Of a stretch of 64,000 nucleotides of DNA, positions 27,612 to 36,293 are shown in pieces. The notes under the pieces were generated by a model. The model made no database searches and was not told the origin of the DNA. It saw nothing but the letters and a program-made list of their open reading frames with translations. Both the position numbers and the translations under genes were made by a program. The stretch comes from Acidithrix ferrooxidans. Lineage in GTDB: Bacteria; Actinomycetota; Acidimicrobiia; Acidimicrobiales; Acidimicrobiaceae. How positions within the stretch are numbered: position 1 is the first letter of the stretch; each line of letters begins with the position of its first letter. Location of the stretch: assembly GCF_000949295.1 (NCBI RefSeq), contig NZ_JXYS01000061.1, positions 1 through 64,000 of the forward strand, given 5' to 3'.

Positions 27612-28735
27612 GTGCTTAACAAAAGTGGCGTGCTATTACTGCGCCGGGAGATAGAGATGCCAAGACCCGGGTGGAGAAGACAACCAGATAATGCACTACT
27701 CGCTGATCACATTTCAATCGGTGTTCTCACGAGGACGTTTATTAAAGATCTGATCGACGATATCCTCAACGAGACGGATAAATTAGAACAACGAGTGCGC
27801 TTAATGCCCGCTCGCATGGTTACTTGTTAAGTAATAGCCATCCATGGCAACGTTCCCTCAAGCTTCTTGCGAAGAAGTAATGCGTCATCTCACTCAAGGT
27901 TTAGCATGGCAGGGCACCTTTAGTGATTCTTGGCAGGTCCAGTCCAAGGCTGGTATATACAAAGCGCGGGTGAAACTTGGTAGTGCCCCGATGGCAGAAC
28001 TCTACAAAAGAGTTGCCAAGCTCCTTGCCATCATCCAAACAAAAGGAACCTTCTAATTAAACCTGGGCCCTAATTGCCATCGATTCCACCACTCTGGACG
28101 TATTTGAATCTCCAGAAAATACGGCAAATTTTTCAAAGCCACCAACTCAATCTGATGAGGCAGTCTATGCCAATGCTCGTATAACCGCTATTGGCAAATG
28201 CGGCGCGTGTGCGGTAATAGCTGCTCTTCCGGAACCATCTTCACAATCTGAACAAATGGCACTTCGTGAGATCATTGGGGTTCTTACGCCAGAAATTTTA
28301 TGCTAGCCTGATCGGGATTTCTTTAGCTATGGCCTTTGGGAACAAGCTCTTGAGACGGGTTCTGAGCTGCTATTTGAAGCTAGTGCCAATCATGAAATTG
28401 AAACTGTAGTTGAATTAGCCGATGGATCTTATCTTGGCAATATCTATCACCACCAAGATCGAAATAGACTAAACTCGATTCAGCTTCGAGTGATCGAAGG
28501 CACGTTCGAATAAAGCCCCCAATGCAACAACCCAGATACCTCCTACCGTCTTTTCACATCAATCACGAATCCTAATCTGGCCCCAGCATCGCACCTAGGA
28601 GCACTTATAGTCAACGCTGGCGGATAAAGTCGCTCTTTGAGGAGCTCAAGACCCACAATCCCGCGACCTTGTCTACCAAGAGATCTGGCGAATCCTTGGC
28701 CTTCACTATGCCATAAGGGCAACGATGTGGCGGGT
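27612..28735 (+). pseudogene. IS4-type (DDE) transposase, multiply frameshifted
   Basis: Fragments in successive frames line up with an IS4-family transposase in order: LADHISIGVLTRTF and RLMPARMV (to about 27828), MATFPQASCEEVMRHLTQGL (27844 on), AIDSTTLDVFESPENTANF (about 28076, first catalytic Asp), DRDFFSYGLWEQALETGS (about 28312, second Asp), ADGSYLG, then FTSITNPNLAPASHL, SLFEELKTH (catalytic Glu region) and VYQEIWRILGLHYAIRATM (about 28670). At least four stops or frameshifts separate them. The element is dead and old. Confidence 0.85.
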
Positions 28736-28795
28736 CCCCATTTAATGGTCCAAAATTAATGTGATTTTTGGATAGGGTTGTTTTTAGGGGTTAGC

Positions 28796-28824
28796 GGCTC
28801 TAAGGGAAACCCATAGAGCCTTTT
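28796..28824 (+). terminator. Hairpin with T-run after the IS4-type remnant
   Basis: GGCTCTA (28796-28802) pairs with TAGAGCC (28814-28820), enclosing a GGG-AAA-CCC inner stem, and TTTTG follows. It is a plausible intrinsic terminator or IS-end structure on the plus strand. Confidence 0.6.
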
Positions 28825-29156
28825 GTTAATTAGTAGTAGTAGCTGGTTGAAAGAGCCTGTGGGCGAAGATCGTTGGATTGTGCGTAAACGCGAAGCGTTT
28901 TCCACATTCCAACTATCGCTTGCGAAAAATGAGCAATGTTAGGTCTGATGCATTATTCAGCATGGTTCGTGATTGGTTCCCACCTGGGAAAACAGTTTTG
29001 AGCAGTTCTATAGGAGTTTGTCCATCGCGCACCAAAGCGCTGGTGGGAATGGATATATAACACCTGTAGTCAGTTAGATGCAATAATGATGCATCTAATA
29101 AGTTGGGTCAGAGTGCATAATGTTGTATCTGATGCCATAACAGGGAGGAGCACGAA

Positions 29157-29600
29157 TGAGACGACCGTCTAGATCTGCACTTTTGCGTTCAGGTGCTACG
29201 GTACGCTGCGTAGAACGATTTTGACCTGCTACTTTGCAGGCTCGTCTCTTTAGAAACCCCGAATCGTATCTGTAGTTTGCGAACTACTATGCGACGACGA
29301 TTCGGGGTTAGAAGTTTCTTATCGTCACCTCCTTGGCCATTGAGACATCAAGAGCTAGGTCGACAACGATGCTCTTTAGACGACGGTTCTTTAGATTCAA
29401 GTTCCTTGAGTAAGCTTTACTTTGGTTCCCTTCAATGCAGCGTAGGTACTCTTCCATCGGTGCCAGGTCGTCTCGGTAAGTGCAGCGCCTTAGGGCTTTT
29501 ATGGCAAAGCGGCAACTTCACTTATGGTTGCACCGTCATTTAGCATCTTATCCCCTTCGGCGATCTTCTTGCGCACCTGCGCCCTGCTTACCTTGAGTAG
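29157..29600 (-). pseudogene. IS3-family OrfA and start of OrfB, frameshifted
   Basis: Read on the minus strand from about 29590, the frames give QVRKKIAEGDKMLNDGATISEVA, then TTWHRWKSTYAALKGTKVKL, then after frame changes NRRLKSIVVDLALDVSMAKEV, which together are the IS3 OrfA helix-turn-helix and leucine-zipper parts. The OrfB start follows with NRRRIVVRKLQIRFGV and RRACKVAGQNRSTQR. Several frameshifts and stops make it non-functional. Confidence 0.75.
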
Positions 29601-29719
29601 AACGGGTATGCCTTTTGGACTTCACAATAATTTCCTCCATCTACATTATGGATACAAAGCTCACATTAGTAGCGGATCAATTAAATGGGAGCCTTCCAAT
29701 AGCGTCTTATGAAAATATG

Positions 29720-30098
29720 AGGCTCGAGATAGTGCTAGAAGCTCTAGGTCAGGCAATTAATACCAGAGGTAGCAATTGCCGAGGAGCGGTGTTCCGTAGC
29801 GATCGAGAAAGCCAATTCTTAGATCGTCGCACAGAACCTCTCTGTAAAGAAAATGGAATCATTCGCTCCATGGCGCAAATGGGATCCTGTTACAATCACG
29901 CCAGTGCTGAATCCTTCTGGTCGGTCTTCAAGCATGAATACTTCTTGAGACATGTCTTCAAAGACATCTCTGAATTAAGAGCTGGAATAAAGTGGTAAAT
30001 GAATTTTTACAACAGCAAACGGCGACATTCGAAGACCTAAGAACATCTCACCAGTCAATTATGAGTTAGCCTTAGAAGTAAGAGCAAAAACTGCTTAA
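29720..30098 (+). pseudogene. IS3-family OrfB integrase, 3' fragment
   Basis: MRLEIVLEALGQAINTRG, GAVFRSDRESQFLD (catalytic Asp), NGIIRSMAQMGSCYNHASAESFWSVFKHEY (catalytic Glu, in parts), NFYNSKRRHS and finally ISPVNYELALEVRAKTA with a stop at 30098 correspond to the C-terminal rve domain of IS3 OrfB. Stops at about 29998 and a frameshift near 30040 break the frame. It is oriented opposite to the IS3 remnant at 29157-29600, so the two come from different copies or a rearrangement. Confidence 0.8.
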
Positions 30099-30360
30099 GT
30101 CAGTGTCTACTTTTAATGGGTGACCTCAAACTTCGAAGATCGGCTAGAGGCGCCCGACACCCAATCTTGCGCCTCAACACCTCCGACGGTGAATTCACGA
30201 GTCACTGCATCGATTCCACTGCGGACACGCCTTTGTCGGATTCGGTACTCCTTAGGCTGTCGACCTTCGAAAGCCGCCGTTGGTGCCTCAACGTCGCAGG
30301 AGAAACCAGCGACGTTGAGGGGAACGCTTTTGACGGATCGGTGAGCGGTCCGTTAGTCTC
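30099..30360. other. Start of G+C-rich island
   Basis: The base composition rises visibly right after the IS3 end (CAGTGTCTACTTTTAATGGG near 30101). An open but unrecognised frame exists on both strands. The hairpin at 30286-30320 is listed separately. Confidence 0.4.
30286..30320 (-). terminator. Perfect 12-bp hairpin without T-run, after the hydrolase gene
   Basis: CCTCAACGTCGC (30286-30297) and GCGACGTTGAGG (30309-30320) pair perfectly around an 11-base loop, 41 bp past the stop of the minus-strand hydrolase. No T-run follows on that strand. It resembles the U-less terminators proposed for G+C-rich actinobacteria. Confidence 0.5.
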
Positions 30361-32220
30361 CTACCATACGACTCCCTGGGTGGCCGTCCCAGCGACCACG
30401 ATCGCTGTGACAAACAGCGAAGCGACCACCACACCGGAGTAGATCCGCCCGGTTTTGTAGAAGAAGTATCCGAGGATTGCACCGATAAGGAGATATAGCG
30501 GGATGAACTGGAACGCGACAATCGCCAACAGCGGTTGACTTGAGGTCAGCAGTTCACCGGTGGCAAACAATACTCCGTATTCTAAAGCGATGAAGACCGC
30601 AAAGCCGATCACCAAGAGACCTATCGTCTTGGCCATAAACCCTGCGAGCGAGTGTGAGCGCGGTCGTAATTGGCCGAAAATGATCACCGAAAGCCCGATG
30701 AAGTACAGGGCAAAGAACAAGACGTAGTCGAGTCCAATCTTTGCGTGAGTGTAATCGACGCGCTTGATATTGAAGATCCACAGCCTAACGTCAGAGTTAA
30801 ATGCCCAATGGAAGAAGTAGACCGGTATATAGGTCACAACGACCGTAGCTAGACCAAAGACCACTGTCTTTGCAATCATTGGCCACTCGATCTTCAAGTT
30901 CGGCTCCGCTAAGCCGTAGCTATGGAGGTCGCCTCGCTTATCAGAGTGCGTAGTGAAGTGCCAGATGAGGAACAGCACCAGACCAATTATGATGTCACCG
31001 ATTGCCCAGACGATCACTCCAGTAGGGATATTCTCCGGAAAGAACGGGCCTGCCTTGAAGGTGTTCTCGCCCCAAGTTTGAAAGTCGAAGAAGGTAAGCG
31101 GTCCGAGAATAGCGAAAATCAGTGCTCCAAGCCACCATCCGCGGCCCGTCAACGAGCGACTTGGCGGCAGCTTTCGGATGATCCCTGCGAAGTAGTCCAG
31201 TCTGAGGAGTTCTCCCGCGGCTCCGAAGAGGAAGAGGCCAACTCCAATAAGAGCAAGGAAGGTTCCAATTTCATCCCAAAGCCAGATCTGATTTGAATTG
31301 GAGAGTGGGCTGACTCCGGTGAGAGTTGCTTGTTCCCAACTTACCACGTGCGAAATTACCGCTGGATCAAATGTGATCCCAGGGTGAGTTGTCGATTGGA
31401 GAAAGAGCTCACGCCCTGTTCCTGCGGCAATCGAGCCATATACCTTGCCCGGCACTACTGGGGACTTTGTCCCAAAGAGCGCCATGAGACGAGGAGAGTC
31501 TGGTATCAGGGAACCTTTAGGTACGGCCCACATGAGCTGGGAGAACTCGGAATACTTTGCCTCGACGACCTCGATATTTCGCGGGAACGTCGGCGTACCA
31601 GGCAGGGGCTCGAGTCCCGGGGTGCTGGTGGACGAACTCAAGAGGTCAACTGAACGATAGCTGCCCTTGGGACTGAGGCCTGCAGCCAGGACCGACGCCC
31701 AGCCCCCCATCGAATGTCCCACTAGCCCGATATCACCCTTCTTGACGATCGGAAGCGAATTCAGAAATGCTAAGCTTGCTGGACCGCCATAAGCGTCGGC
31801 AAAAGCTGGGCCTTGCGAGGTATCGTGACCGGTTTGGTCCGCAGCCAGCACTACGCAACCACGCCGAGCCATCTCCACCGCAACACCATCCATGGTGTCA
31901 TGAGAATTGATATATCCATGGATTGCGACAACTCCACATGCCGGGGTCTTGGCTGTTGCGTTAGGCGGGACGTAGAGCAGGCCAGCCTCGATTAGACCGG
32001 ACGCTGTCGGATAGTGAACGTCAACAATCCGGACCTTGCCACCAGACGTCTGCGCAGTATTGGCGACCAACCCACCGACCACGATCAGGAGTACAGCACC
32101 TAGCAGGGCGCTACGCGTCGTCCATCGCCGTTTTCGAACCGTCTGTGCTGGTTGTTTTGACCCCTGTGCGGATACCTCGGTACCGGGGTTGTTGTTAGAC
32201 GAATCATTTGTTTCTGTCAT
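30361..32220 (-). CDS. Membrane-anchored alpha/beta hydrolase fused to a polytopic membrane domain
   Basis: A 619-residue protein. Residues 37-57 form a signal-anchor helix after a polar, basic N-terminus. About 65-320 is an alpha/beta hydrolase with AIHGYINSHDT (99-109), DQTGHDTSQG and the nucleophile motif GHSMGG (Ser170), probably outside the cell. From about 335 to the end there are eight or nine hydrophobic helices with no transporter signature that I recognise. A strong Shine-Dalgarno, GAGGAGG, lies five bases before the ATG. Codon use is more G+C-rich than the flanks, indicating transfer. A SorC-type regulator is divergently transcribed 700 bp away and is the likely controller. The substrate is unknown. 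Membrane-active esterase or acyl transfer is a guess. Confidence 0.8.
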   Translation of the reverse strand: MTETNDSSNNNPGTEVSAQGSKQPAQTVRKRRWTTRSALLGAVLLIVVGGLVANTAQTSGGKVRIVDVHYPTASGLIEAGLLYVPPNATAKTPACGVVAIHGYINSHDTMDGVAVEMARRGCVVLAADQTGHDTSQGPAFADAYGGPASLAFLNSLPIVKKGDIGLVGHSMGGWASVLAAGLSPKGSYRSVDLLSSSTSTPGLEPLPGTPTFPRNIEVVEAKYSEFSQLMWAVPKGSLIPDSPRLMALFGTKSPVVPGKVYGSIAAGTGRELFLQSTTHPGITFDPAVISHVVSWEQATLTGVSPLSNSNQIWLWDEIGTFLALIGVGLFLFGAAGELLRLDYFAGIIRKLPPSRSLTGRGWWLGALIFAILGPLTFFDFQTWGENTFKAGPFFPENIPTGVIVWAIGDIIIGLVLFLIWHFTTHSDKRGDLHSYGLAEPNLKIEWPMIAKTVVFGLATVVVTYIPVYFFHWAFNSDVRLWIFNIKRVDYTHAKIGLDYVLFFALYFIGLSVIIFGQLRPRSHSLAGFMAKTIGLLVIGFAVFIALEYGVLFATGELLTSSQPLLAIVAFQFIPLYLLIGAILGYFFYKTGRIYSGVVVASLFVTAIVVAGTATQGVVW

Positions 32221-32771
32221 ACTTGCCTCCTCATTTTCTCCCTATGCGGCTTCTCGCCGGCACCTGTTTGCTTAGAGCCAGCATTGCGAACAAACCTGAG
32301 CGACGAGGACTGTCAGAAACCTCACCATCGCGCTGCGGTTTGTACAATGACTGGCGCTACCTGACAGACCCATCTTTATTTGGTTTGAAGACCCCCTTCT
32401 TTACAATGCATCTGATCGTTCTCGAATGCTTTTCGCCTCGCTCCGATCCAACAACACCCAATTGAGCGTGAGGATCCGAGCTGGCCCGATAACGGTCTAG
32501 GACTTCGATGTGAACGTCGGAAAGCGATTTCCACTTAGCCGAGATCGAAACGGCAATGGCCCGAACTCGGCCAGCTCTGGCCCACATCGATCGCTGCCGA
32601 TCGACACAGTCGTCGAACACCGCTGATCCGGCTGCCCGGGTGGCAGAGGCGGGCAGAAGTGAAACTCCTGCGCGGGTATCGATCACGCCCAGGTGTCTTG
32701 GGCGGCGCCATATCGCTCTGCCCTTTGAATCTCGGACATGCCCCGTCATGGGATGAATACGCGTAAAGTAC
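32221..32771. other. Divergent intergenic part of the island, possible decayed gene
   Basis: A minus-strand frame at 32357-32749 (130 codons) is rich in Arg and Ala and matches no family I know. An overlapping plus-strand frame also stays open, as is common in G+C-rich DNA. No ribosome-binding site supports either. Confidence 0.3.
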
Positions 32772-32826
32772 GTCGGCTACTCACAATTACCTGACCCCCC
32801 AGTCGGCTGCTAATCACAACTTACCT
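32772..32826. repeat. Imperfect direct repeat upstream of sorC
   Basis: GTCGGCTACT-CACAA-TTACCT (32772-32792) recurs as GTCGGCTGCTAATCACAACTTACCT-like sequence (32802-32826), about 30 bp apart. It may be a regulator-binding array or a promoter duplication. Confidence 0.5.
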
Positions 32827-32829
32827 CAA

Positions 32830-32871
32830 TTTGCACAAAGTGTCAAGGATTTTGCACATAATTGCAGTTTC
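32830..32871. promoter_or_regulatory. Probable SorC-type operator, two 21-bp direct repeats
   Basis: TTTGCACA occurs at 32830-32837 and 32851-32858, exactly 21 bp apart, each followed by a TGTC/TTGC half-site. The first unit also reads as an inverted pair TTGCAC...GTGTCAA. Direct repeats of about 20 bp are known for SorC/CggR-type tetramers. It lies 70-100 bp before the regulator start at 32927. Confidence 0.55.
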
Positions 32872-32926
32872 TTTTTCAATGTTCGATTTGCCATGGACAG
32901 ATACGTTCATTAGGTGATATAACGAG

Positions 32927-33895
32927 ATGGTGAACAATCAGAAGTTAACCGACGCTCTCAGAGCGGCACGCCAGTACTACGTCCAGGACAGGACGATGCA
33001 AGAGATCGCTGAGGATATGGGCACTTCCCGATCGACGATTTCCCGACTACTCGCGATGGCGAAAGCGGAAGGACTAATAGAGTTCCGCCTGCATACTCCA
33101 AATGCCCAGGCAAGCGAACTTGAATACCGACTACGCGAAAGCTACAGTATCGAAGCTCAAGTAGTCCCGGTGCTCCAGAACACGACCGAAGTCGAAGTTT
33201 TAGATCAGGTAGCTCGTTCGGCCGCTTGGCTGTTTACCTCGCTGTGCGAATCAGACATGGTCATCGGTGTGGCCTGGGGCACCACTATTGCCGCGATCAG
33301 TAAGCACCTCACGCGAAAGGCCACCCGCAGGTCGATCGTGGTGCAACTCAACGGTGCTGGGAATACATTTACCACAGGAATCGACTACGCCAGCGATATC
33401 CTCGGGCGCTTTGGAACGGCGCTAGACGCTCGGGTCCAGCAATTTCCCGTTCCGACCTTCTTTGATTTCGCCGAGACGAAAGAGGCGCTCTGGCGGGAAC
33501 GCAGCATTATTCGTATCCTTAAGCTCCAAGAGCGATCCGATGTTTTGATCTTTAGTGTTGGCGCTGTACAAGGTGGGCTACCAAGCCATGTCTATTCGGG
33601 GGGATTTCTTGAGAAAGCAGACCTTGATACGATAACCCGATACCAGGTGGTCGGCGATATTGCCACGCACTTTCTGCGCAGCGATGGAAGCGCTGACAGC
33701 ATCCCGCTCAACGCGCGTTCAAGCGGCCCACCGCCGGAGGTCATCCGCAAGGCGGCGCGGAGGCTGTGCGTCGTCTCTGGGGCGCATAAGGCGAGGGGGC
33801 TCAAGGCAGCGATCGCCGGACGCTTAGTCACTGATCTGGTTGTGGATGAGCAAACCGCATCTGCCCTTTTTAACCTCCGTAATCTCGACGGCTGA
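32927..33895 (+). CDS. SorC/DeoR-type sugar-binding transcriptional regulator
   Basis: This 322-residue effector-controlled regulator has an N-terminal helix-turn-helix (residues 8-50, YYVQDRTMQEIAEDMGTSRSTISRLLAMAK in parts). The SorC sugar-phosphate-binding domain (about 65-320) shows DMVIGVAWGTTIAAIS, VVQLNGAG, DVLIFSVGAVQGG and a C-terminal LVVDEQTASAL. The AGGTGA ribosome-binding site lies nine bases before the ATG. The direct-repeat operator upstream suggests autoregulation and control of the divergent hydrolase. No sugar-metabolic genes are nearby, which is unusual for the family. It shares the G+C-rich composition of the island. Confidence 0.9.
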   Translation: MVNNQKLTDALRAARQYYVQDRTMQEIAEDMGTSRSTISRLLAMAKAEGLIEFRLHTPNAQASELEYRLRESYSIEAQVVPVLQNTTEVEVLDQVARSAAWLFTSLCESDMVIGVAWGTTIAAISKHLTRKATRRSIVVQLNGAGNTFTTGIDYASDILGRFGTALDARVQQFPVPTFFDFAETKEALWRERSIIRILKLQERSDVLIFSVGAVQGGLPSHVYSGGFLEKADLDTITRYQVVGDIATHFLRSDGSADSIPLNARSSGPPPEVIRKAARRLCVVSGAHKARGLKAAIAGRLVTDLVVDEQTASALFNLRNLDG

Positions 33896-33948
33896 GGCTT
33901 CTCCAGCAAGTCCATCCGAGATAGCAACTGGGTCCTCAGTCTTGCCTT

Positions 33949-33982
33949 GCGTTGCCTAATGGCAACGGCCATTAGGCAACGC
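33949..33982 (+). terminator. Perfect 15-bp hairpin after the SorC gene, no T-run
   Basis: GCGTTGCCTAATGGC (33949-33963), loop AACG, and GCCATTAGGCAACGC (33968-33982) form a perfect stem 54 bp past the stop. No T-run follows. It is probably a terminator of the U-less kind, like that at 30286-30320. Confidence 0.6.
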
Positions 33983-34334
33983 ATGAATATGTTTATATGG
34001 ATTCAGTTCTAACAACTTCTCTCGTACTTTGCCTTGAACGAAAGCGTAAGCGACGGATTCGCAGATGCGGAGAACTTGCCAATGGCACCAGTTCGCTTCA
34101 GTGACGCGTTCTGGGTGTAGAGCGTATTGAGTGGAATTTCTTCAGCATTAGAAAGCTCGGTAATAGCACCCTCTGCGCATTTCCACCATCGCCAAGCTCT
34201 AAGAGCTTCCTCAGCACTCGTTTCTTCTATTTTATTGGGTATACCTTTTTCATGACTCCTCTATCCTCGCCCTATATATGACTGTAGTAGATTTTTCGGC
34301 ACGGACTCTGAGGGCTAGGGGTTCCCTTTCCTCT
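33983..34334. other. Island edge, decayed coding-like sequence
   Basis: The composition returns to the A+T-richer background here. A minus-strand frame around 34005-34230 stays open for about 75 codons (with EEALRAWRWWKCAEGAI and NTLYTQNASLKRTG), but no family is recognised and it has no start. It may be a gene fragment. Confidence 0.3.
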
Positions 34335-34785
34335 TTAGCCTTCACCATGACTCTCACCACCCAAAAAGAACTCATCTACCTGTATGTTTCCTCCAAGTTT
34401 GTATAAACCATTTCGCTCAGCCATTGCCTTAGGTAGCTTATTTAGCATCAACCATCCAGTTGAATAAGATACTTGAACGAATTTAGCAAGGGCTCTGATG
34501 GCTGGGGGAGGTAGTAGCTGAAAGACCACGCTTGTCGTTGGACAATAGATAGATAGCAGAAAACCACTAGGAAAAAGAGATATGACTTCGATGAAAGATA
34601 GTTCCGGAGGTAACGCTAGTTTGGCGGTGAAAAGATTTACATTGAAACAGTGGAGCTCGAAACGCTGCATTTCTTGAAATGATTTGGCCTTACTAAAGTA
34701 AATTGATCGAAGTTACACTTTGGACATCTAAACCCCTCATAGCATAAGCCATTTGATCAAATGATCTTCACATGCTTCTTGCGAC
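34335..34785 (-). pseudogene. IS1595-type transposase, 5' fragment with frameshifts
   Basis: Minus-strand frames give EACEDHLIKWL, then the zinc-ribbon RCPKCNFDQFTLVRP, and finally VSYSTGWLMLNKLPKAMAERNGLYKLGG and VQVDEFFLGG-like residues (QVDEFFLGGE), the start of the catalytic domain with its first Asp. The order matches IS1595 (ISXO2-like) transposases. It stops at 34335 before the rest of the catalytic domain. Two frame changes are needed. Confidence 0.75.
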
Positions 34786-35313
34786 GCGGAAGCGTACCAT
34801 AAAGCCTGAGATATCTACCTAGACAGCTTTATTGAGCATCTGTTCTACTATGGATTAGCTCCAATCTGGTCTCGGTGGAGGCGAAACTTACGAAAGTTGA
34901 TAAGTATGAAAACCTTCGCTAACGGGCTTACCACTCCTTCACGAAAATACATTTTGCGACCTCGCGCGTTAATTGTCCATTGCTATCAACACCAAGATCA
35001 CCAGGGTGCCAAGGCTCCTTGAGCGACTATGAGCTCCCTAAACTGAGATGAGTTAGAACCTTCGGTCCCATCGACTAGCTAAAGACCCCACATGGTTTAG
35101 GCTCTTTTGTCATCAGCACAATCTCGTTACCTATAGAGCTAGATCCACCCGTCATTGCTGCTTTTATGACCCGCAAATGACTCAATTGACCGCCTTGGAT
35201 GGTCGCTATCTTTAAATATTTCTAGCCCCCAAATTACCCAAAATGAGCGCTGGGAGCCAGAAAACATAGCGAGGTGAAAGGTCGTACCAGATGATCCGGG
35301 CAACCAACCACTT
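34786..35313. other. Intergenic, nothing recognised
   Basis: This decayed, gene-free stretch lies between the IS1595 remnant and the yggT-type gene. No frame, repeat or hairpin of note was seen. Confidence 0.35.
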
Positions 35314-35697
35314 CTATCTTGTGATTGTTACCAATTTCACTAAACCGTAGGCTATTAAGGCATATATTGCCATCGCCACTAATGTAAACATCTCAAATTG
35401 AGATACACCGTAGTGAATGGAATAACCAAACAGGCTAAAGAATGGCGAGACAAACGGATGACTAGCTGAATAGATGAAATTGGCAAATGCATTAGTAGGA
35501 TTAGCACCGAGTAGTGCTAAGACAAATCGCAATCCTAGAACGACCAACAAGACGCCGGTCACGTATCTAATTACCCTAGGAATTATAGTTTTAGTCGGGA
35601 CACCCTGTCGACGAGGGACAAGGACCTCCTGTCGCTTTTGAGTTGTATGACCCACAACGGTAACCGTCTCTTGAACTTCTTGACGTGGTTCTTTCAT
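35314..35697 (-). CDS. YggT-family membrane protein
   Basis: This 127-residue protein has a basic, charged N-terminal 40 residues and two hydrophobic segments (about 42-66 and 98-125). The intervening NPTNAFANFIYSASHPFVSPF is the YggT signature. YggT proteins are small inner-membrane proteins linked to osmotic stress and cell-division clusters, but here the gene stands alone. The ribosome-binding site AGAGGTGA lies six bases before the ATG. Confidence 0.85.
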   Translation of the reverse strand: MKEPRQEVQETVTVVGHTTQKRQEVLVPRRQGVPTKTIIPRVIRYVTGVLLVVLGLRFVLALLGANPTNAFANFIYSASHPFVSPFFSLFGYSIHYGVSQFEMFTLVAMAIYALIAYGLVKLVTITR

Positions 35698-36293
35698 AAG
35701 AAATCACCTCTTTCTTGAGTTAACCACTATTCTAGTCCATTGGAAGGTGGCTTAGTGATCACAAACCCCAGCACCACCAAAGAGCACCATTACCGCCATC
35801 CGACACCCCACCGAATAGCTCTCGCTACTCCTGCATTGCTAAAAGTCAGAATCCAGACCAAGACTGCCCTATTATATAAAAAACCTTTTAATCTCACAAT
35901 TACGATTAGTTCACAGGCCCACACGAAGCACTCTTTATAGCTGAAGCGATATTCACCCCATGGCGAGTGGCCAGCTGCCAGAGCAGTCAACTTTAATTCA
36001 AGATCGCACTCCCAACAAAGAGACCCCTAATCCAACTTTTCGTGCCATCAGATACCCGAGCTGACTCTTTAGCCACGGAGATCCTTACTTCTAAATGGTT
36101 GTTCAATCAAAAGAGCCACATATTTGTGCACATAAAACGACAAGCTCTAGATCTCAATGGTCACGCGCCACCGAGGAAGAGCCTGTCTTTTATTGTATCT
36201 TGTTAACTGTATAGCCGCTTATGAACTGCTATTGGTCATAGTCTCGATCGTGCTACCGATCAAACCCACGACCAAACCGCCGCATCTTTCGAC
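35698..36293. other. Intergenic, nothing recognised
   Basis: About 600 bp between two minus-strand genes. Overlapping 66-codon frames at 35740-35990 are unsupported. No U-tract terminator for nrdJ was seen. Confidence 0.35.

Noticed and set aside
30116-30442. 108-codon plus-strand frame at the island edge
   Set aside because: It overlaps the hydrolase gene end and a perfect hairpin, lacks a ribosome-binding site, and long chance frames are expected in G+C-rich DNA.
32357-32749. 130-codon minus-strand frame between hydrolase and sorC
   Set aside because: No family resemblance or ribosome-binding site, and the complementary strand is also open; kept only as a note.
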